Source of the DNA: UBA2136 sp963974105 | Lineage (GTDB): Bacteria; Pseudomonadota; Alphaproteobacteria; UBA2136 | Assembly: GCA_963974105.1 (NCBI GenBank) | Contig: CAXBBG010000002.1 | Coordinates: 192,043 to 256,042 of the forward strand | Length of the DNA stretch: 64,000 bases | Reading direction: 5' to 3' | Part shown: in pieces, positions 17,007 through 26,860 of the stretch | Position numbering within the stretch: the stretch's first letter is position 1 | How the letters are laid out: each line of letters starts with the position of its first letter | Notes under the pieces: model-generated | The model's input: the letters and a program-made list of their open reading frames with translations, nothing else | What the model was told of the DNA's origin: nothing | The model's database searches: none | Made by a program: the position numbers and the translations under genes

Positions 17007-17399
17007 TTAATTTTTCTCTTTCATCTCTAGTATAGTGCGACACTTAATGCAATCATCAAAAATTGTCTCTTTTAATTTTTCAATTGACGTGAATTTTTTT
17101 TCACCACGAATAAATTCTGCAAATTCAACCGATAGTGTTTCACCATATATCATCTTATCGAAGTCTAAAATGTGGACTTCGAGTTGTGGCTTTTCAAGCC
17201 CAAATGTTGGGTTAAATCCCCAGCTTGCTGCGCCCATATATTTTTTATTATTTAATATAGTGTTTACAGCGTAAATACCAATGTCAGGCATGGACTTGGC
17301 CTGATCTTGGTTTAGTTCTATATTTGCAGTAGGAAAGCCAAGTTCTCGCCCGCGTTTTGCACCTTCAACCACAATACCTGAAACTTTTATACGCTTCAT
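17007..17399 (-). CDS. stand-alone riboflavin kinase-domain protein
   Basis: A 130-residue protein matching only the C-terminal flavokinase half of bifunctional RibF. Features are VSGIVVEGAKRGRELGFPTA near residues 6-25, GFNPTFG near 60, EVHILDFD near 73 and FAEFIRGEKKF near 92. The FAD synthetase (nucleotidyltransferase) half is absent, and there is no frame for it upstream. It is first in the four-gene minus-strand operon. It may make FMN or may be a regulatory relative; the catalytic Asn/Thr in PTAN is present. Confidence 0.82.
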   Translation of the reverse strand: MKRIKVSGIVVEGAKRGRELGFPTANIELNQDQAKSMPDIGIYAVNTILNNKKYMGAASWGFNPTFGLEKPQLEVHILDFDKMIYGETLSVEFAEFIRGEKKFTSIEKLKETIFDDCIKCRTILEMKEKN

Positions 17400-17449
17400 C
17401 TTATTACCCTTGTATTCTTATGCTTCTTCTTACCATACTTTAACACAAA

Positions 17450-17483
17450 ACAAAAAGGCTCTACACATGTAGAGCCTTTTTGT
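17450..17483. terminator. intrinsic terminator
   Basis: A near-perfect palindrome with stem AAAAAGGCTCTACA / TGTAGAGCCTTTTT. It ends the secreted-protein gene at 17495-18163 (minus) and separates it from the riboflavin kinase operon. Confidence 0.85.
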
Positions 17484-17494
17484 TCGATATAAAT

Positions 17495-18163
17495 TTATTG
17501 ACTGAAAGATACAGGTAAAGGAACACCTCTACATAATGCAATCATAACACCTTTTTCAGCGTAGGCTTGACAGATATTGATACGGTCAAGTTCAGCGCGT
17601 AATTCAGCATTTTGTGCTTCTCGTGTTTTTGCTGCAGCAAATTGCTGATCAGCGATTAAATTTGCGCGACGTGCTGCTACAATTTCTTGTCCAACACCTG
17701 TTAACTCAAACCCTTGGCATTTTTTAGAAAATTCATTACCAGCAGAATAGTTGTAACCTTTTGCAAGTAAGTCGGTACAGTGATCTGTTAAGACCATATT
17801 TGTATCCATTTTCATTTGTACAGTTGCCTCATGCATGGCTTCTGCACAGCTTTTGCCGCTACCAAACATAGTAAGCGGTATGTTGAGGTTTAAATAAACA
17901 GATCCGTCATTTGTGTATTGACTTCCGCTGCCAGCCACGCCGACGTTTAATGAAGCCTGGGCACAGCTCGCACGGCCAATAGTACCGTAAGCGTGGTTGT
18001 TACCATTGTTAATAAATGTTGGTTGGTTGCTGACAATGCCAGTAGAGTTTTGGTTGGATTGGTTATTGATATCGTTTTGAGTTGATAAGCTGTCAACGTC
18101 ATCGGCAAAAACAGAAAATGAAAGTGTTAAAGTTGCAAGTGTAGCGATAATAATTTTGCGCAT
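17495..18163 (-). CDS. hypothetical secreted protein (222 aa)
   Basis: The ATG at 18163 gives a clean signal peptide (MRKIIIATLATLTLSFSVFA, cleavage near residue 20) with GGAG upstream. The mature protein has a Gln/Asn/Ser-rich N-terminal stretch, then a region with repeated cysteines (about seven) and a C-terminal helical part rich in Ala/Arg/Glu (about 150-200). No family is recognised. It is the neighbour of another orphan secreted gene and is separated from it by a terminator. Confidence 0.7.
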   Translation of the reverse strand: MRKIIIATLATLTLSFSVFADDVDSLSTQNDINNQSNQNSTGIVSNQPTFINNGNNHAYGTIGRASCAQASLNVGVAGSGSQYTNDGSVYLNLNIPLTMFGSGKSCAEAMHEATVQMKMDTNMVLTDHCTDLLAKGYNYSAGNEFSKKCQGFELTGVGQEIVAARRANLIADQQFAAAKTREAQNAELRAELDRINICQAYAEKGVMIALCRGVPLPVSFSQ

Positions 18164-18203
18164 ATAGTTATAGCTCCAAAAAATGATAATAAAGTTATAT
18201 TTT

Positions 18204-18236
18204 AGAAAAAAGAAGGGCATGAAATGCCCTTCTTGA
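18204..18236 (-). terminator. intrinsic terminator
   Basis: AAGAAGGGCAT-GAA-ATGCCCTTCTT, followed on the minus strand by a T-run. It ends the gene at 18255-18779. Confidence 0.85.
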
Positions 18237-18254
18237 TTATAACGCTAATAAATA

Positions 18255-18779
18255 TTACTGCGCAAAATGTGAACGAGTACGCGTGGTTTCACTGAAGTTT
18301 GTACGTGTGAAGTTTTCGTAACTTCCAAACTCGCTTGATGAAAAATTGCGCGTATCATTGACTTCGCCATTGGCTGATCGCGTCATTTCTACACCGTAAC
18401 GGTAATCGTTGAAGCTACCTTCAACGGTTTGTTTTGAATTACCTTCAAGACTTTGAGTTTCCCAGCTATTACCAACAACGGTATTGCCAGCCACTTGGTA
18501 GCGTGAACCACCACTAAATGTGCCGCCACTTTTTGAAACGCCATTAACTGTCGCTGTTTCGTTGTGGGTATAGGTTTCTCTCGACTCGCCGAGACCACTG
18601 GCAAGTTCAATTTCTTTAACACCATAGTAATTGCTATAGCGCTGAGCAGTTGAAGTGCCGTTGGTTTTAACCGTACCGGTAATGTTTGAATGAACATTGC
18701 TGACTGTGATGGCCATTGCAGAAGCAGAGGCGAAAACAGAAAGGGTAAGTGCAAGAACGATAGAAGTTAGCTTTTTCAT
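18255..18779 (-). CDS. hypothetical secreted protein, Ser/Thr/Gly-rich (174 aa)
   Basis: The start at 18779 gives MKKLTSIVLALTLSVFASAS and a signal peptide cleaved near residue 23 (AMA). The mature part has no cysteine and is rich in Ser, Thr, Gly, Asn and Tyr with alternating polar residues, suggesting a beta-rich extracellular or periplasmic protein. It has no recognised domain. A long leader region lies upstream. Confidence 0.7.
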   Translation of the reverse strand: MKKLTSIVLALTLSVFASASAMAITVSNVHSNITGTVKTNGTSTAQRYSNYYGVKEIELASGLGESRETYTHNETATVNGVSKSGGTFSGGSRYQVAGNTVVGNSWETQSLEGNSKQTVEGSFNDYRYGVEMTRSANGEVNDTRNFSSSEFGSYENFTRTNFSETTRTRSHFAQ

Positions 18780-18794
18780 AAGTAATATTTCCAT

Positions 18795-19182
18795 TTTAAA
18801 AAAAATACAAAGATGCCCGAAAATGAGCGATAAGGGTAAGGCTTAAAGCCTTGAGGGTTGAAACAAAATATGTGTGCTATATATGCACCATACTTTTATT
18901 ATAGATGATCAATCTGAAAAGAGATCTTTTGGTCCTTAGTGAATAAAATACTCACATATTTCAGGTTCTTAAAAAAGTTTATGTGTTGCTGTTTTGCTTA
19001 TTGCGAGGCGGAATGTACCATATAAAAATTATAAGTCAACAACAAAAATGCACTTTTTTAGAGATTGTATGCAATTTCATTGTAAGCTGTTGAATTTACA
19101 GTAAATTTAAATTGCGTTGAATATTCAAAAACTTAGGGTTTCTATGCTTTTTCAGGTTGATTAAATTGTTTATTGGGGTAAT
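18795..19182. promoter_or_regulatory. intergenic region between divergent genes
   Basis: 388 bases separate the secreted-protein gene (minus) and mrcA (plus). AT-rich sequence with several -10-like hexamers must hold both promoters. A small inverted repeat GTGC-TATATAT-GCAC lies at 18874-18888. No ORF or structured RNA was recognised. Confidence 0.4.
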
Positions 19183-21639
19183 ATGGTGTTTATGAAATTA
19201 TGGCCGAACAAAGAAATGTCTTATTACAAACTCAAAGCGATACTAGCCTTGGGTTGTTATGGTTTTGTAGCTGGTGTGTTAGCAGTTGCATCTATATTAT
19301 TTTATTATTCAACACAGGTGCCCGACTATCGAGCCTTAGCTGAGTATTCTCCAAGCCTTATTACAAAGGTGTATGACCGTAATGGTGAAGTGTTGGCGGA
19401 ATATGCAAAACAGCGTCGTGTGTATGTACCTATAGATGAAATGCCTCAAAAAGTTATTAACGCATATCTGGCGGCTGAAGATGATCAATTCTACCAGCAT
19501 TCAGGTTTTGACATTAAAGGCATCATACGTGCCGCACTTATTAATTTATTGACGTCTCGCAAACAAGGGGCAAGTACAATTACACAACAAGTTGCTAAAA
19601 CTTTCTTTCTTTCAAGTGAACGCACATACACACGTAAAATTAAAGAGTTGATTTTATCAAGACGTATTGAAAAAGGTTTTTCAAAAGATAAAATTTTAGA
19701 ACTTTATCTCAATCAAATTTACTTAGGTAATGGTGCTTACGGTGTGGCTGCTGCTGCCATGTCTTATTATGGTAAAGACCTTGATGAACTTTCAAATGCA
19801 CAGCTTGCCATGCTTGCAGGGTTGCCAAAGGCGCCATCTCGTTATAATCCAATTACGAACAGCCGTGTTGCACGTTACAGACGTGATGTTGTCTTGCACC
19901 GTATGCTTGCAGAAAATTTCGTTACAGAAGAAGAACATGCAGAAGCTATTGCAGAAGGTTTAAATTTAAATCCAATATCTCTAAAGTATGGTCAGGACGC
20001 ACCACACTTTAGTGAACATGTAAGGCGTTTCGTATTAGAAACTTATGGCGAAAAGGAACTTTATAGTTCGGGCTTCTCTGTACATACAACGCTTGATAAA
20101 GAAATGCAGTCTTACGCTGAAGAAGCTGTTTATAAGTCCTTACGTAATTATGACCGCCGCCATGGTTACCGTGGTCCTTTAGGGCGCATGAACTTGATGT
20201 TAAACTGGCAAGCGCGTATTGATAAAGAAGCGAAGAGCTGGAGTGGGAAAGAAAAATTTGGTGTTCCTGCCGTTGTTATTAGCATAGATAACAAAGCAGG
20301 TGTTGCTCGTCTAGGCTTACCTGATAGCAAAGAAGGTGTTATTGAACTCTCGGCACTTGAATGGGCAAGGGAATATATCGACGCCAATAAATTGGGTTCT
20401 CGTATTAAACGCATTTCTGATGTGTTATCTGAAAAAGATATTATTTTAGTGAAGCCAGTTTCTCAAATTTACGAGCCTGCTAAAAATGCAAAGCTTGAAG
20501 AAGGTTATTATAGTTTAGAGCAAATACCTGAAGCACAAGGTTCATTTGTTGCGCTTGACCCTGAAACAGGGGCTATCCTTGCAATGGTGGGTGGCTTAGA
20601 CGATGGTACAGGCTTTAACCGTGTAGTGCAGTCTAAGCGTCAAGTGGGCTCTGCGTTGAAACCTATTGTTTATGCACTGGCATTAGAAAAAGGTTATACA
20701 CCTGCGTCTATTATACTAGATGCGCCTGTTGTTTTACGTAATCATGAACTTGATAATGCGTGGAAACCTCATAACTATAGTGAAAAGGTTTACGGAGAAT
20801 CTACTTTACGGCGTGGGCTTGAAAAGTCACGTAACCTTATGACAATTCGCCTGTCTCGTGAATTGGGTATGGGCAATATTATTCGTTATATACGTAAATA
20901 TGGCGTAACCTCGGACATGGAACGTAATTTGTCAACAGCTTTGGGCTCTTCTTCTATTTCTTTAATTGAACTTACAAGCGCTTATGGTGTGTTTGCAAAC
21001 GGTGGACGAATTGAAAAACCATATGCAGTGAATATGGTACAAGACTCTGTTGGTAACGTTATTTATCGTCAGCATGAAGCGTGTGCTGAATGTTCTATAG
21101 ATACAAGCGAAGCTGTTTACGCACCTATCGATTTGCCAAAGCTGGGTGAACAAATCATACCAGAAACTGTGGCATTCCAAATGGCGCATATTTTACAAGG
21201 TATTGTACAGCGTGGTACAGCATGGCGTGCAAAAGCGGTTGGGCAACCTGTAGGCGCTAAAACGGGTACGACAAATGACTTTATTGACGCTTGGTTGATG
21301 GGGATTGCACCGAATATGGCTCTGGGTGCATGGGTTGGATTTGATTCACCTAAAACATTGGGTAACAATGAAACAGGGTCTAGTGCAGCGGCGCCAATTT
21401 GGGTCGACTTTGCAAAGCAAGCTTTGAATAATGGTCGCGGTAATCTTTCTTATAAAGTGCCAAACGGTATTACATTTGTTCAAATCGACGCTGATACAGG
21501 TGTCTTGCCCACGTCAGAAACGAAGCATAGAATTTTTGAAGCATTTGTTGCAGGGACCGAACCTACAACAAGCCATAAAAAAGTTAAAAGACAAGATGAT
21601 ACAGGCTTAAACTCCATCCAATTCCAAGGAATATACTAA
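19183..21639 (+). CDS. mrcA: penicillin-binding protein 1A (bifunctional transglycosylase/transpeptidase)
   Basis: An 818-residue class A PBP that polymerises and cross-links peptidoglycan. It has an N-terminal membrane helix (about 20-43), a GT51 domain with EDDQFYQHSGFD near residue 98 and QGASTITQQ near 128, and a transpeptidase domain with Ser490-x-x-Lys493 (GSALKP), SRN at 549-551 and KTG at 693-695. The ATG at 19183 follows GGGGTAAT; a second ATG three codons later is possible. The stop overlaps the prfB start. Confidence 0.95.
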   Translation: MVFMKLWPNKEMSYYKLKAILALGCYGFVAGVLAVASILFYYSTQVPDYRALAEYSPSLITKVYDRNGEVLAEYAKQRRVYVPIDEMPQKVINAYLAAEDDQFYQHSGFDIKGIIRAALINLLTSRKQGASTITQQVAKTFFLSSERTYTRKIKELILSRRIEKGFSKDKILELYLNQIYLGNGAYGVAAAAMSYYGKDLDELSNAQLAMLAGLPKAPSRYNPITNSRVARYRRDVVLHRMLAENFVTEEEHAEAIAEGLNLNPISLKYGQDAPHFSEHVRRFVLETYGEKELYSSGFSVHTTLDKEMQSYAEEAVYKSLRNYDRRHGYRGPLGRMNLMLNWQARIDKEAKSWSGKEKFGVPAVVISIDNKAGVARLGLPDSKEGVIELSALEWAREYIDANKLGSRIKRISDVLSEKDIILVKPVSQIYEPAKNAKLEEGYYSLEQIPEAQGSFVALDPETGAILAMVGGLDDGTGFNRVVQSKRQVGSALKPIVYALALEKGYTPASIILDAPVVLRNHELDNAWKPHNYSEKVYGESTLRRGLEKSRNLMTIRLSRELGMGNIIRYIRKYGVTSDMERNLSTALGSSSISLIELTSAYGVFANGGRIEKPYAVNMVQDSVGNVIYRQHEACAECSIDTSEAVYAPIDLPKLGEQIIPETVAFQMAHILQGIVQRGTAWRAKAVGQPVGAKTGTTNDFIDAWLMGIAPNMALGAWVGFDSPKTLGNNETGSSAAAPIWVDFAKQALNNGRGNLSYKVPNGITFVQIDADTGVLPTSETKHRIFEAFVAGTEPTTSHKKVKRQDDTGLNSIQFQGIY

Positions 21640-22767
21640 TGCAAGCGGAACACAAACACTTAGTAGCTAAAATTGAGCAGTCACTTGAACTGCTGAGGGG
21701 GTATTTTTGACATTGATGCTTTGAAGAAGCGTCTTGTTGAATTAAATGTACAAGTAGAAGACCCTCATATTTGGGACGATGCAGATAAAGCACGTACTAT
21801 TATGCAGGAAAAATCACACGTTGAAGGTAACATTGAAACCCTTTCAAAAATGTCATCAAGGCTTGAAGATGCTATTTCTTTTATAGAGCTTGGGGAAGAA
21901 GAGGGTGATGATGATGCTGTTATTGACGGTGAAAAAGAGCTGCATAAATTAGCACAAGAAGGTGAGCGTCTTGAAACAGAACGCCTTCTTTCTGGTGAGG
22001 CTGACAATAACAATACATTTTTAGAAGTGCATTCAGGTGCTGGTGGTACAGAATCTCAGGACTGGGCACAAATGTTGATGCGTATGTACATGCGTTGGGC
22101 TGAACGCAATGGCTATAAAATAGAAATTGTTGACGAAAGTAAAGGTGATGAAGCTGGTATAAAATCGGCAACGTTGAAATTTTCAGGCCCATTTGCATAT
22201 GGCCTTGCGAAAACAGAAAGCGGTGTGCATCGCTTGGTACGTTGTTCACCGTTTGACTCCCAAAATCGTCGGCACACCTCATTCGCTTCTGTTTTTGCTT
22301 ACCCAGAAGTTGATAGTTCTATCGATATTGAAATTAACCCAAGCGACTTACGTATTGACACTTACCGTGCCAGTGGGGCCGGTGGTCAACATGTGAATAC
22401 AACGGACAGTGCAGTGCGTATTACACACATACCAACAGGCATTGTTGTACAGTGCCAAAACCAGCGTTCTCAACATAAAAATAAAGATGAGGCTATGGGT
22501 ATGCTAAAAGCGCGCTTATATGAAGCTGAAATTAGACGCCAAGAATCAGAAAAAAATGAAATGGAATCGACCAAGACCGATAACGGATGGGGACATCAAA
22601 TTCGATCTTATGTCTTACACCCATATCAAATGGTTAAAGACCTTCGTACAAGCGTGGAAACAGGAAATACAACAGCTGTTTTAGACGGTGATTTAGAGAA
22701 ATTTATTTCTGCGGCTCTTGCAATGCGTGTGGACAATACACGTGCGAGTGGCGACCAAGGGAAATAA
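21639..22767 (+). CDS. prfB: peptide chain release factor 2, programmed +1 frameshift
   Basis: Terminates translation at UGA/UAA. Translation starts at ATG 21639, overlapping the mrcA stop, and reads 23 codons ending LLRGYF before an in-frame TGA (21708-21710). A +1 slip on TTT continues as DIDALKKRL and gives about 375 residues. The GGQ peptidyl-hydrolysis motif is at about 248-250 (ASGAGGQHVN). Without the shift the product is a 23-residue peptide. The second frame alone has a TTG at 21721, but the conserved slippery site argues for the shifted protein. Confidence 0.93.
21696..21711 (+). promoter_or_regulatory. prfB programmed +1 frameshift site
   Basis: AGGGGG (21696-21701), an internal Shine-Dalgarno, is followed by TAT TTT TGA C. 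The layout is that of the RF2 autoregulatory site, but the slippery codon is TTT rather than the usual CTT. Confidence 0.9.
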
Positions 22768-22773
22768 TATTTC

Positions 22774-25700
22774 ATGCTTAGAAAAACCATTAGATTTATA
22801 AGAAAAACTGTTTTCTATACAGTTTTCTTTTGTACCTTAACCATTACAATATTGCTGGGGTTAATGAGCTATAAACCCTTTACGATTGATACAAACAGAG
22901 GCATTGTAAACCAGTTCTTAAACATCCAAGGCAACCAACTCAAACTTCGTAAACTGACGATGTGGTTTGATGGAAGTTTGCATTTAAAGGGTGTTAATGG
23001 GGAAATTTATTCAGCAGACCAAAAGCAAATATTAAATGTCAATAAAATAGAAGTTGAATTTTCGACCTCTGCTTTATTGCTAGGCAAACTTTCACCTAAA
23101 CATTTAAAATTGGATGGCTTAAGTTTAGATATAAACATCGAAAGAGACGCTTTGTATATAGCAGGGTTCCCTTTGAAAATTAAATCGACTGAAAATAGTA
23201 AAATAGTTACTGAAAAAGTTGGGCTTATTGAATTTTTAAATGCCACCGATAATATTTCTAATTATTACAAGCTATTTAAAACGCTGCAAGTACACAACAT
23301 TAACTTAAATATAGAAGATAATGTCAATGTTAAATCGTGGCTTATTAAAAATGGCGATATTTCATTCGGACGTAGTTTTAGAACAGGTGAAAGTTTAACC
23401 ATTGTAGGTGACTTAGCAAGGTCTAATTTGATTTCAGTAACGCCTGTTAAAGTAACATTCAAACACCCTAAACATGCAGATAGTGCAACGGTTGAAATTT
23501 CATTAAAAAATGCATCGAGTAAGTTTTTCGACGATTATATACCGTTTAAAAACCCAATTCAGGCAAGGGGGAAAATAGGTGTAAATTTAAACATAATCGC
23601 TAACAACGAAATTAAAAATACACGCATGTTTATGGAAATGGAAAAGGGTACTATCCATATAAACCCTGCTTACAACTTCCCGTTTGAATTTAATTCAGGC
23701 GAACTTGATGCGGGTTATTCAGACGATGATGCGGGTGTATTAACAATTCATAAGCTGGCTATTGTAGATAAAGAAAACTGGGCTGTTGATGTGAGCGGAA
23801 CAATTTCACACATTTTAACACCCGAAAAATTAGATTTTGATTTAAGTTTAGATGCACCTGAAGAAACAACTGTTAATAAAATTGCAGGTTATTTACCAGA
23901 CCGAAAAATTAGCGGTGTTACCAATTGGATTCGTACGCACGTTATAGAGTCAAAAGTTAAAAATTTAAAACTAACGTATAAAGGTAGACCTAAAGAGCTA
24001 CCTTCTTGTGATAAGTTATGTGGCTTTGACGGAACATTCGATTTTACAGGTTTATCTTTAAAGCCTCTTGCTTATACAGCGCCAATTACTGATTTAGTTG
24101 GTAAGTTTATTATGCGTGACGACTACATTAAAATATCAGCGAAGTCGGGCATTGTTGAGAATCAAAACCTTAAAGATGTGGACGCTGTTATAGCTGGTTA
24201 TTTTACGAATGATATTGAAACTGGAATTACAGTAAACGGCGCTGTTTCTGGACCTATTCAAGGGCTTATAGATATTATTGAAAAGGAAGTTCAGGTTGAA
24301 CAGCCTGGAAAATTTAAATTTAAAGGCTCGCATGAAACAAAAGGCTCTTTGTATATCCCGTTTCAAGATCTAACCTTTTCTAAAGTACAGTTTGACTATA
24401 AAGGGGTGATTAAGGATGTTGCGACGACTTCTATTATAGAGGGTGTGGACGCACGTATTAGCGAAGGTGAAATTTATGTAACGCAAGATGAAATAAATTT
24501 AAATGCACCTGGTACGCTTAATGACATTCAAGTTAATTACGATTGGCGTGAAAATATGAAGAGCCCTTTTAAAGAGACGCTTCTATCTGTTTCAAGCGAA
24601 CTGGAACCTGAATATGTGTCGAATTTAATCAGCGGTATTGCCTTAGATATTACGAATACAGTTGGTGTGACTGTGAGTTTTAAAGCATCAGAATCTGGTA
24701 TGTATGATTATACATTTCTAGCTGATATGCATAAAAATGAAGTCAATCAGTCGTTGTTGAACTGGCACAAAAAGGTTGATGAACCTCTGATTGTGATTGG
24801 TAAAGGGGCTTATGAGAAATCTAAAGGCATAAACCCGCTACATCTTAGTGTTGAAGGTCAAGATGTAGATGTTGAAGGTTCTTTGATTTTAGGTGAAGAT
24901 TTATCCGTTGATTTTTCAAAATTTAACGTTGGGAAGAATAAATTAAAAGTTGCGCTTAAAGATAATATATTAAATTTGGTTGGACAGCAGGTTGATCTGT
25001 CATCTGTAGATCTATTTGATTCGAAAGATAACTCAGAGGTATCACAAACGCAGGTATCTGATTTGCACATTACAGCCAACATTGAAAATGTTTTAATGAA
25101 GGACGGCGCCATTAAAAACGTTCAAGCTGCGTTGGACCGTCATGACGGGCAGTGGGAACTTATAGATGTGAATGCTATTTCAGAAGATAAGCCACTTAAT
25201 TTTAGAATGTCATACCCTTCAATAGACCACATGACCTTGAGTTTTGATGGGCATGGCGCAGGTGATATATTCAAGTCTATTGGGTTTATTGATAAATTCA
25301 AAGGTGGGCATGCTATTGTTTCGGCTGATATATATACAGTTGATGGTAAGAAAGAAGGTAGGGGGCTTATCAATATGAATAAAACACATTTGGTGAAAGC
25401 ACCTATTTTGGCGAAATTACTTTCATTGATTTCACTCACTGAGCTGCTTTCTCAAAAAGAGGGGATTTTATTTAATACGGTTGAAATTCCGCTTTTATTT
25501 GCTGGGAATGAAATTATACTTGATCACGCTACTTTAAGTGGACCATCTATTGGATTACGATTAAAAGGTAAAATTAATACAAAGACAAATGATTTAAATA
25601 TATTGGGTCAGCTTATACCAGCAGAAGGTTTAAACTCTCTTGTTGCTAAAATACCGTTATTAGGGACTTTGCTTACAGGTTCTCAAGCTGGATTACTTGT

Positions 25701-25899
25701 AGCAGATTTTTCTGTTAAAGGTACAACACAAAAGCCTGATGTGTTTGCAAACCCGTTGTCATTTGTTATGCCAGGGCTTGTGAAAGACTTTTTTGGAACG
25801 CTATTTAACAGAGAAGATGTAACGAAGCCGACCATTGAAGGCGCTGATAAACCCCTGTCTGAAAAAGTTAAAGATAAAAATAATGAAGAAATAAAATAA
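22774..25899 (+). CDS. YhdP/AsmA-like envelope protein (DUF3971 type)
   Basis: A 1041-residue protein with one N-terminal membrane helix (about 11-30) and a very long, beta-rich periplasmic body. The C-terminal AsmA-like segment (VAKIPLLGTLLTGSQAGLLV, near 949-968, then PDVFANPLSFVMPG) is typical of YhdP. Relatives form hydrophobic-groove bridges that carry phospholipids between inner and outer membranes. It lies 6 bases after prfB. The family call rests on architecture and the C-terminal motif. Confidence 0.78.
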   Translation: MLRKTIRFIRKTVFYTVFFCTLTITILLGLMSYKPFTIDTNRGIVNQFLNIQGNQLKLRKLTMWFDGSLHLKGVNGEIYSADQKQILNVNKIEVEFSTSALLLGKLSPKHLKLDGLSLDINIERDALYIAGFPLKIKSTENSKIVTEKVGLIEFLNATDNISNYYKLFKTLQVHNINLNIEDNVNVKSWLIKNGDISFGRSFRTGESLTIVGDLARSNLISVTPVKVTFKHPKHADSATVEISLKNASSKFFDDYIPFKNPIQARGKIGVNLNIIANNEIKNTRMFMEMEKGTIHINPAYNFPFEFNSGELDAGYSDDDAGVLTIHKLAIVDKENWAVDVSGTISHILTPEKLDFDLSLDAPEETTVNKIAGYLPDRKISGVTNWIRTHVIESKVKNLKLTYKGRPKELPSCDKLCGFDGTFDFTGLSLKPLAYTAPITDLVGKFIMRDDYIKISAKSGIVENQNLKDVDAVIAGYFTNDIETGITVNGAVSGPIQGLIDIIEKEVQVEQPGKFKFKGSHETKGSLYIPFQDLTFSKVQFDYKGVIKDVATTSIIEGVDARISEGEIYVTQDEINLNAPGTLNDIQVNYDWRENMKSPFKETLLSVSSELEPEYVSNLISGIALDITNTVGVTVSFKASESGMYDYTFLADMHKNEVNQSLLNWHKKVDEPLIVIGKGAYEKSKGINPLHLSVEGQDVDVEGSLILGEDLSVDFSKFNVGKNKLKVALKDNILNLVGQQVDLSSVDLFDSKDNSEVSQTQVSDLHITANIENVLMKDGAIKNVQAALDRHDGQWELIDVNAISEDKPLNFRMSYPSIDHMTLSFDGHGAGDIFKSIGFIDKFKGGHAIVSADIYTVDGKKEGRGLINMNKTHLVKAPILAKLLSLISLTELLSQKEGILFNTVEIPLLFAGNEIILDHATLSGPSIGLRLKGKINTKTNDLNILGQLIPAEGLNSLVAKIPLLGTLLTGSQAGLLVADFSVKGTTQKPDVFANPLSFVMPGLVKDFFGTLFNREDVTKPTIEGADKPLSEKVKDKNNEEIK

Positions 25900-25900
25900 T

Positions 25901-26383
25901 ATGAAAAAGTATGCCATTTTAGCCTTATTGTTTATGGTGCCGCTTACTTACGCAGTGGTACAAAAATTGCCAGAATTTATGGTCGAAAATAATAACCCGA
26001 GAGTGGAAATTTTGCTTCAGTCACCCGAGGGGGAAAAGGTTTATGTGATTGCAGAAATTGCAGCGACGGACGAACAACGCAAAAAAGGGTTAATGAACCG
26101 TCAATCTATGGGTGACAACGAGGGGATGTTGTTTGTATGGAATGATAAAGCTGTTCGTTCGTTTTGGATGCTCAACACTTTTATACCATTGGACATGATT
26201 TTCTTGGACGATACGCATGTCATTGGTACTGTAGAAAATGCTGAACCTCATACTTTGGTACCAAGAACTGTAGGGAAATTGGGTAATGCAGTTTTGGAAG
26301 TAAATGCTGGTTTTGTTGAAAAATACGGTATTACAAGCCAGTGGAAAGCGATGTACGGTTTTACTGAAATTGTTGTAGAATAG
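25901..26383 (+). CDS. DUF192 family protein
   Basis: 160 residues with an N-terminal signal or anchor (MKKYAILALLFMVPLTYAVV). The DUF192 core is EQRKKGLMNRQSM near residues 58-70, GMLFVWNDKAVRSFWMLNTF near 75-94 and IPLDMIFLDD after it. The family is widespread and functionally uncharacterised. It begins one base after the preceding stop and so is in the same operon. Confidence 0.88.
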   Translation: MKKYAILALLFMVPLTYAVVQKLPEFMVENNNPRVEILLQSPEGEKVYVIAEIAATDEQRKKGLMNRQSMGDNEGMLFVWNDKAVRSFWMLNTFIPLDMIFLDDTHVIGTVENAEPHTLVPRTVGKLGNAVLEVNAGFVEKYGITSQWKAMYGFTEIVVE

Positions 26384-26490
26384 ATAACGAAATTTTATGT
26401 ATACGACCCTTTACAACTAAGTGGATTAGGTGTATGTTCCGCCTTGAATTACGAAACACCCCCATTTACCGTTTAAAAGAGGTTTTACCT

Positions 26491-26775
26491 ATGAAAAAAT
26501 CTACCTTGATTTTATGTTTGGCGTCGGCCTTGTCTTTTAGTGCTTTTACAGTTTCTGCTGAATGTGTAAAAGACCAATCTTCGTCAGATTCCCTGTATGC
26601 AAAAAGAATGAAGATAGAGAAGATGTATAATAAAGCAGTGGATGATCCCTCTGTTTCTGACCGTGAATTTAAATTGATATCCGATGCAGGTGAGAAATTT
26701 GAACATGCTTGGTCAGTCGCACTAGATGCAGAGGATGTTGTTTACCAATTATGTCTTTTAAAAAAAGACATATAA
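26491..26775 (+). CDS. small secreted hypothetical protein (94 aa)
   Basis: The ATG at 26491 gives a signal peptide (MKKSTLILCLASALSFSAFT, cleavage near A24) and is preceded by AGAGG; an upstream in-frame ATG at 26434 would spoil the signal. The mature part is about 70 residues, helical and charged, with two cysteines. No family is recognised. It is followed by a strong terminator. Confidence 0.65.
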   Translation: MKKSTLILCLASALSFSAFTVSAECVKDQSSSDSLYAKRMKIEKMYNKAVDDPSVSDREFKLISDAGEKFEHAWSVALDAEDVVYQLCLLKKDI

Positions 26776-26795
26776 TTATAGTTAAGTATCGTTAA

Positions 26796-26823
26796 AAAAA
26801 GAGGCTTTTGCCTCTTTTTTTTA
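26796..26823 (+). terminator. intrinsic terminator
   Basis: AGAGGC-TTTT-GCCTCT (26800-26815) followed by T7. It ends the 26491 gene. Confidence 0.85.
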
Positions 26824-26860
26824 TAAAAACCTCCCCTAGGAAAACAGCCTAAGAGAGGTT
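26823..26860 (-). terminator. intrinsic terminator of the ncRNA
   Basis: Read on the minus strand: AACCTC-T-CTTAGG, loop CTGTTTT, CCTAGG-G-GAGGTT, then TTTTATAA. The U-G pair in the stem favours the minus strand. Confidence 0.7.
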
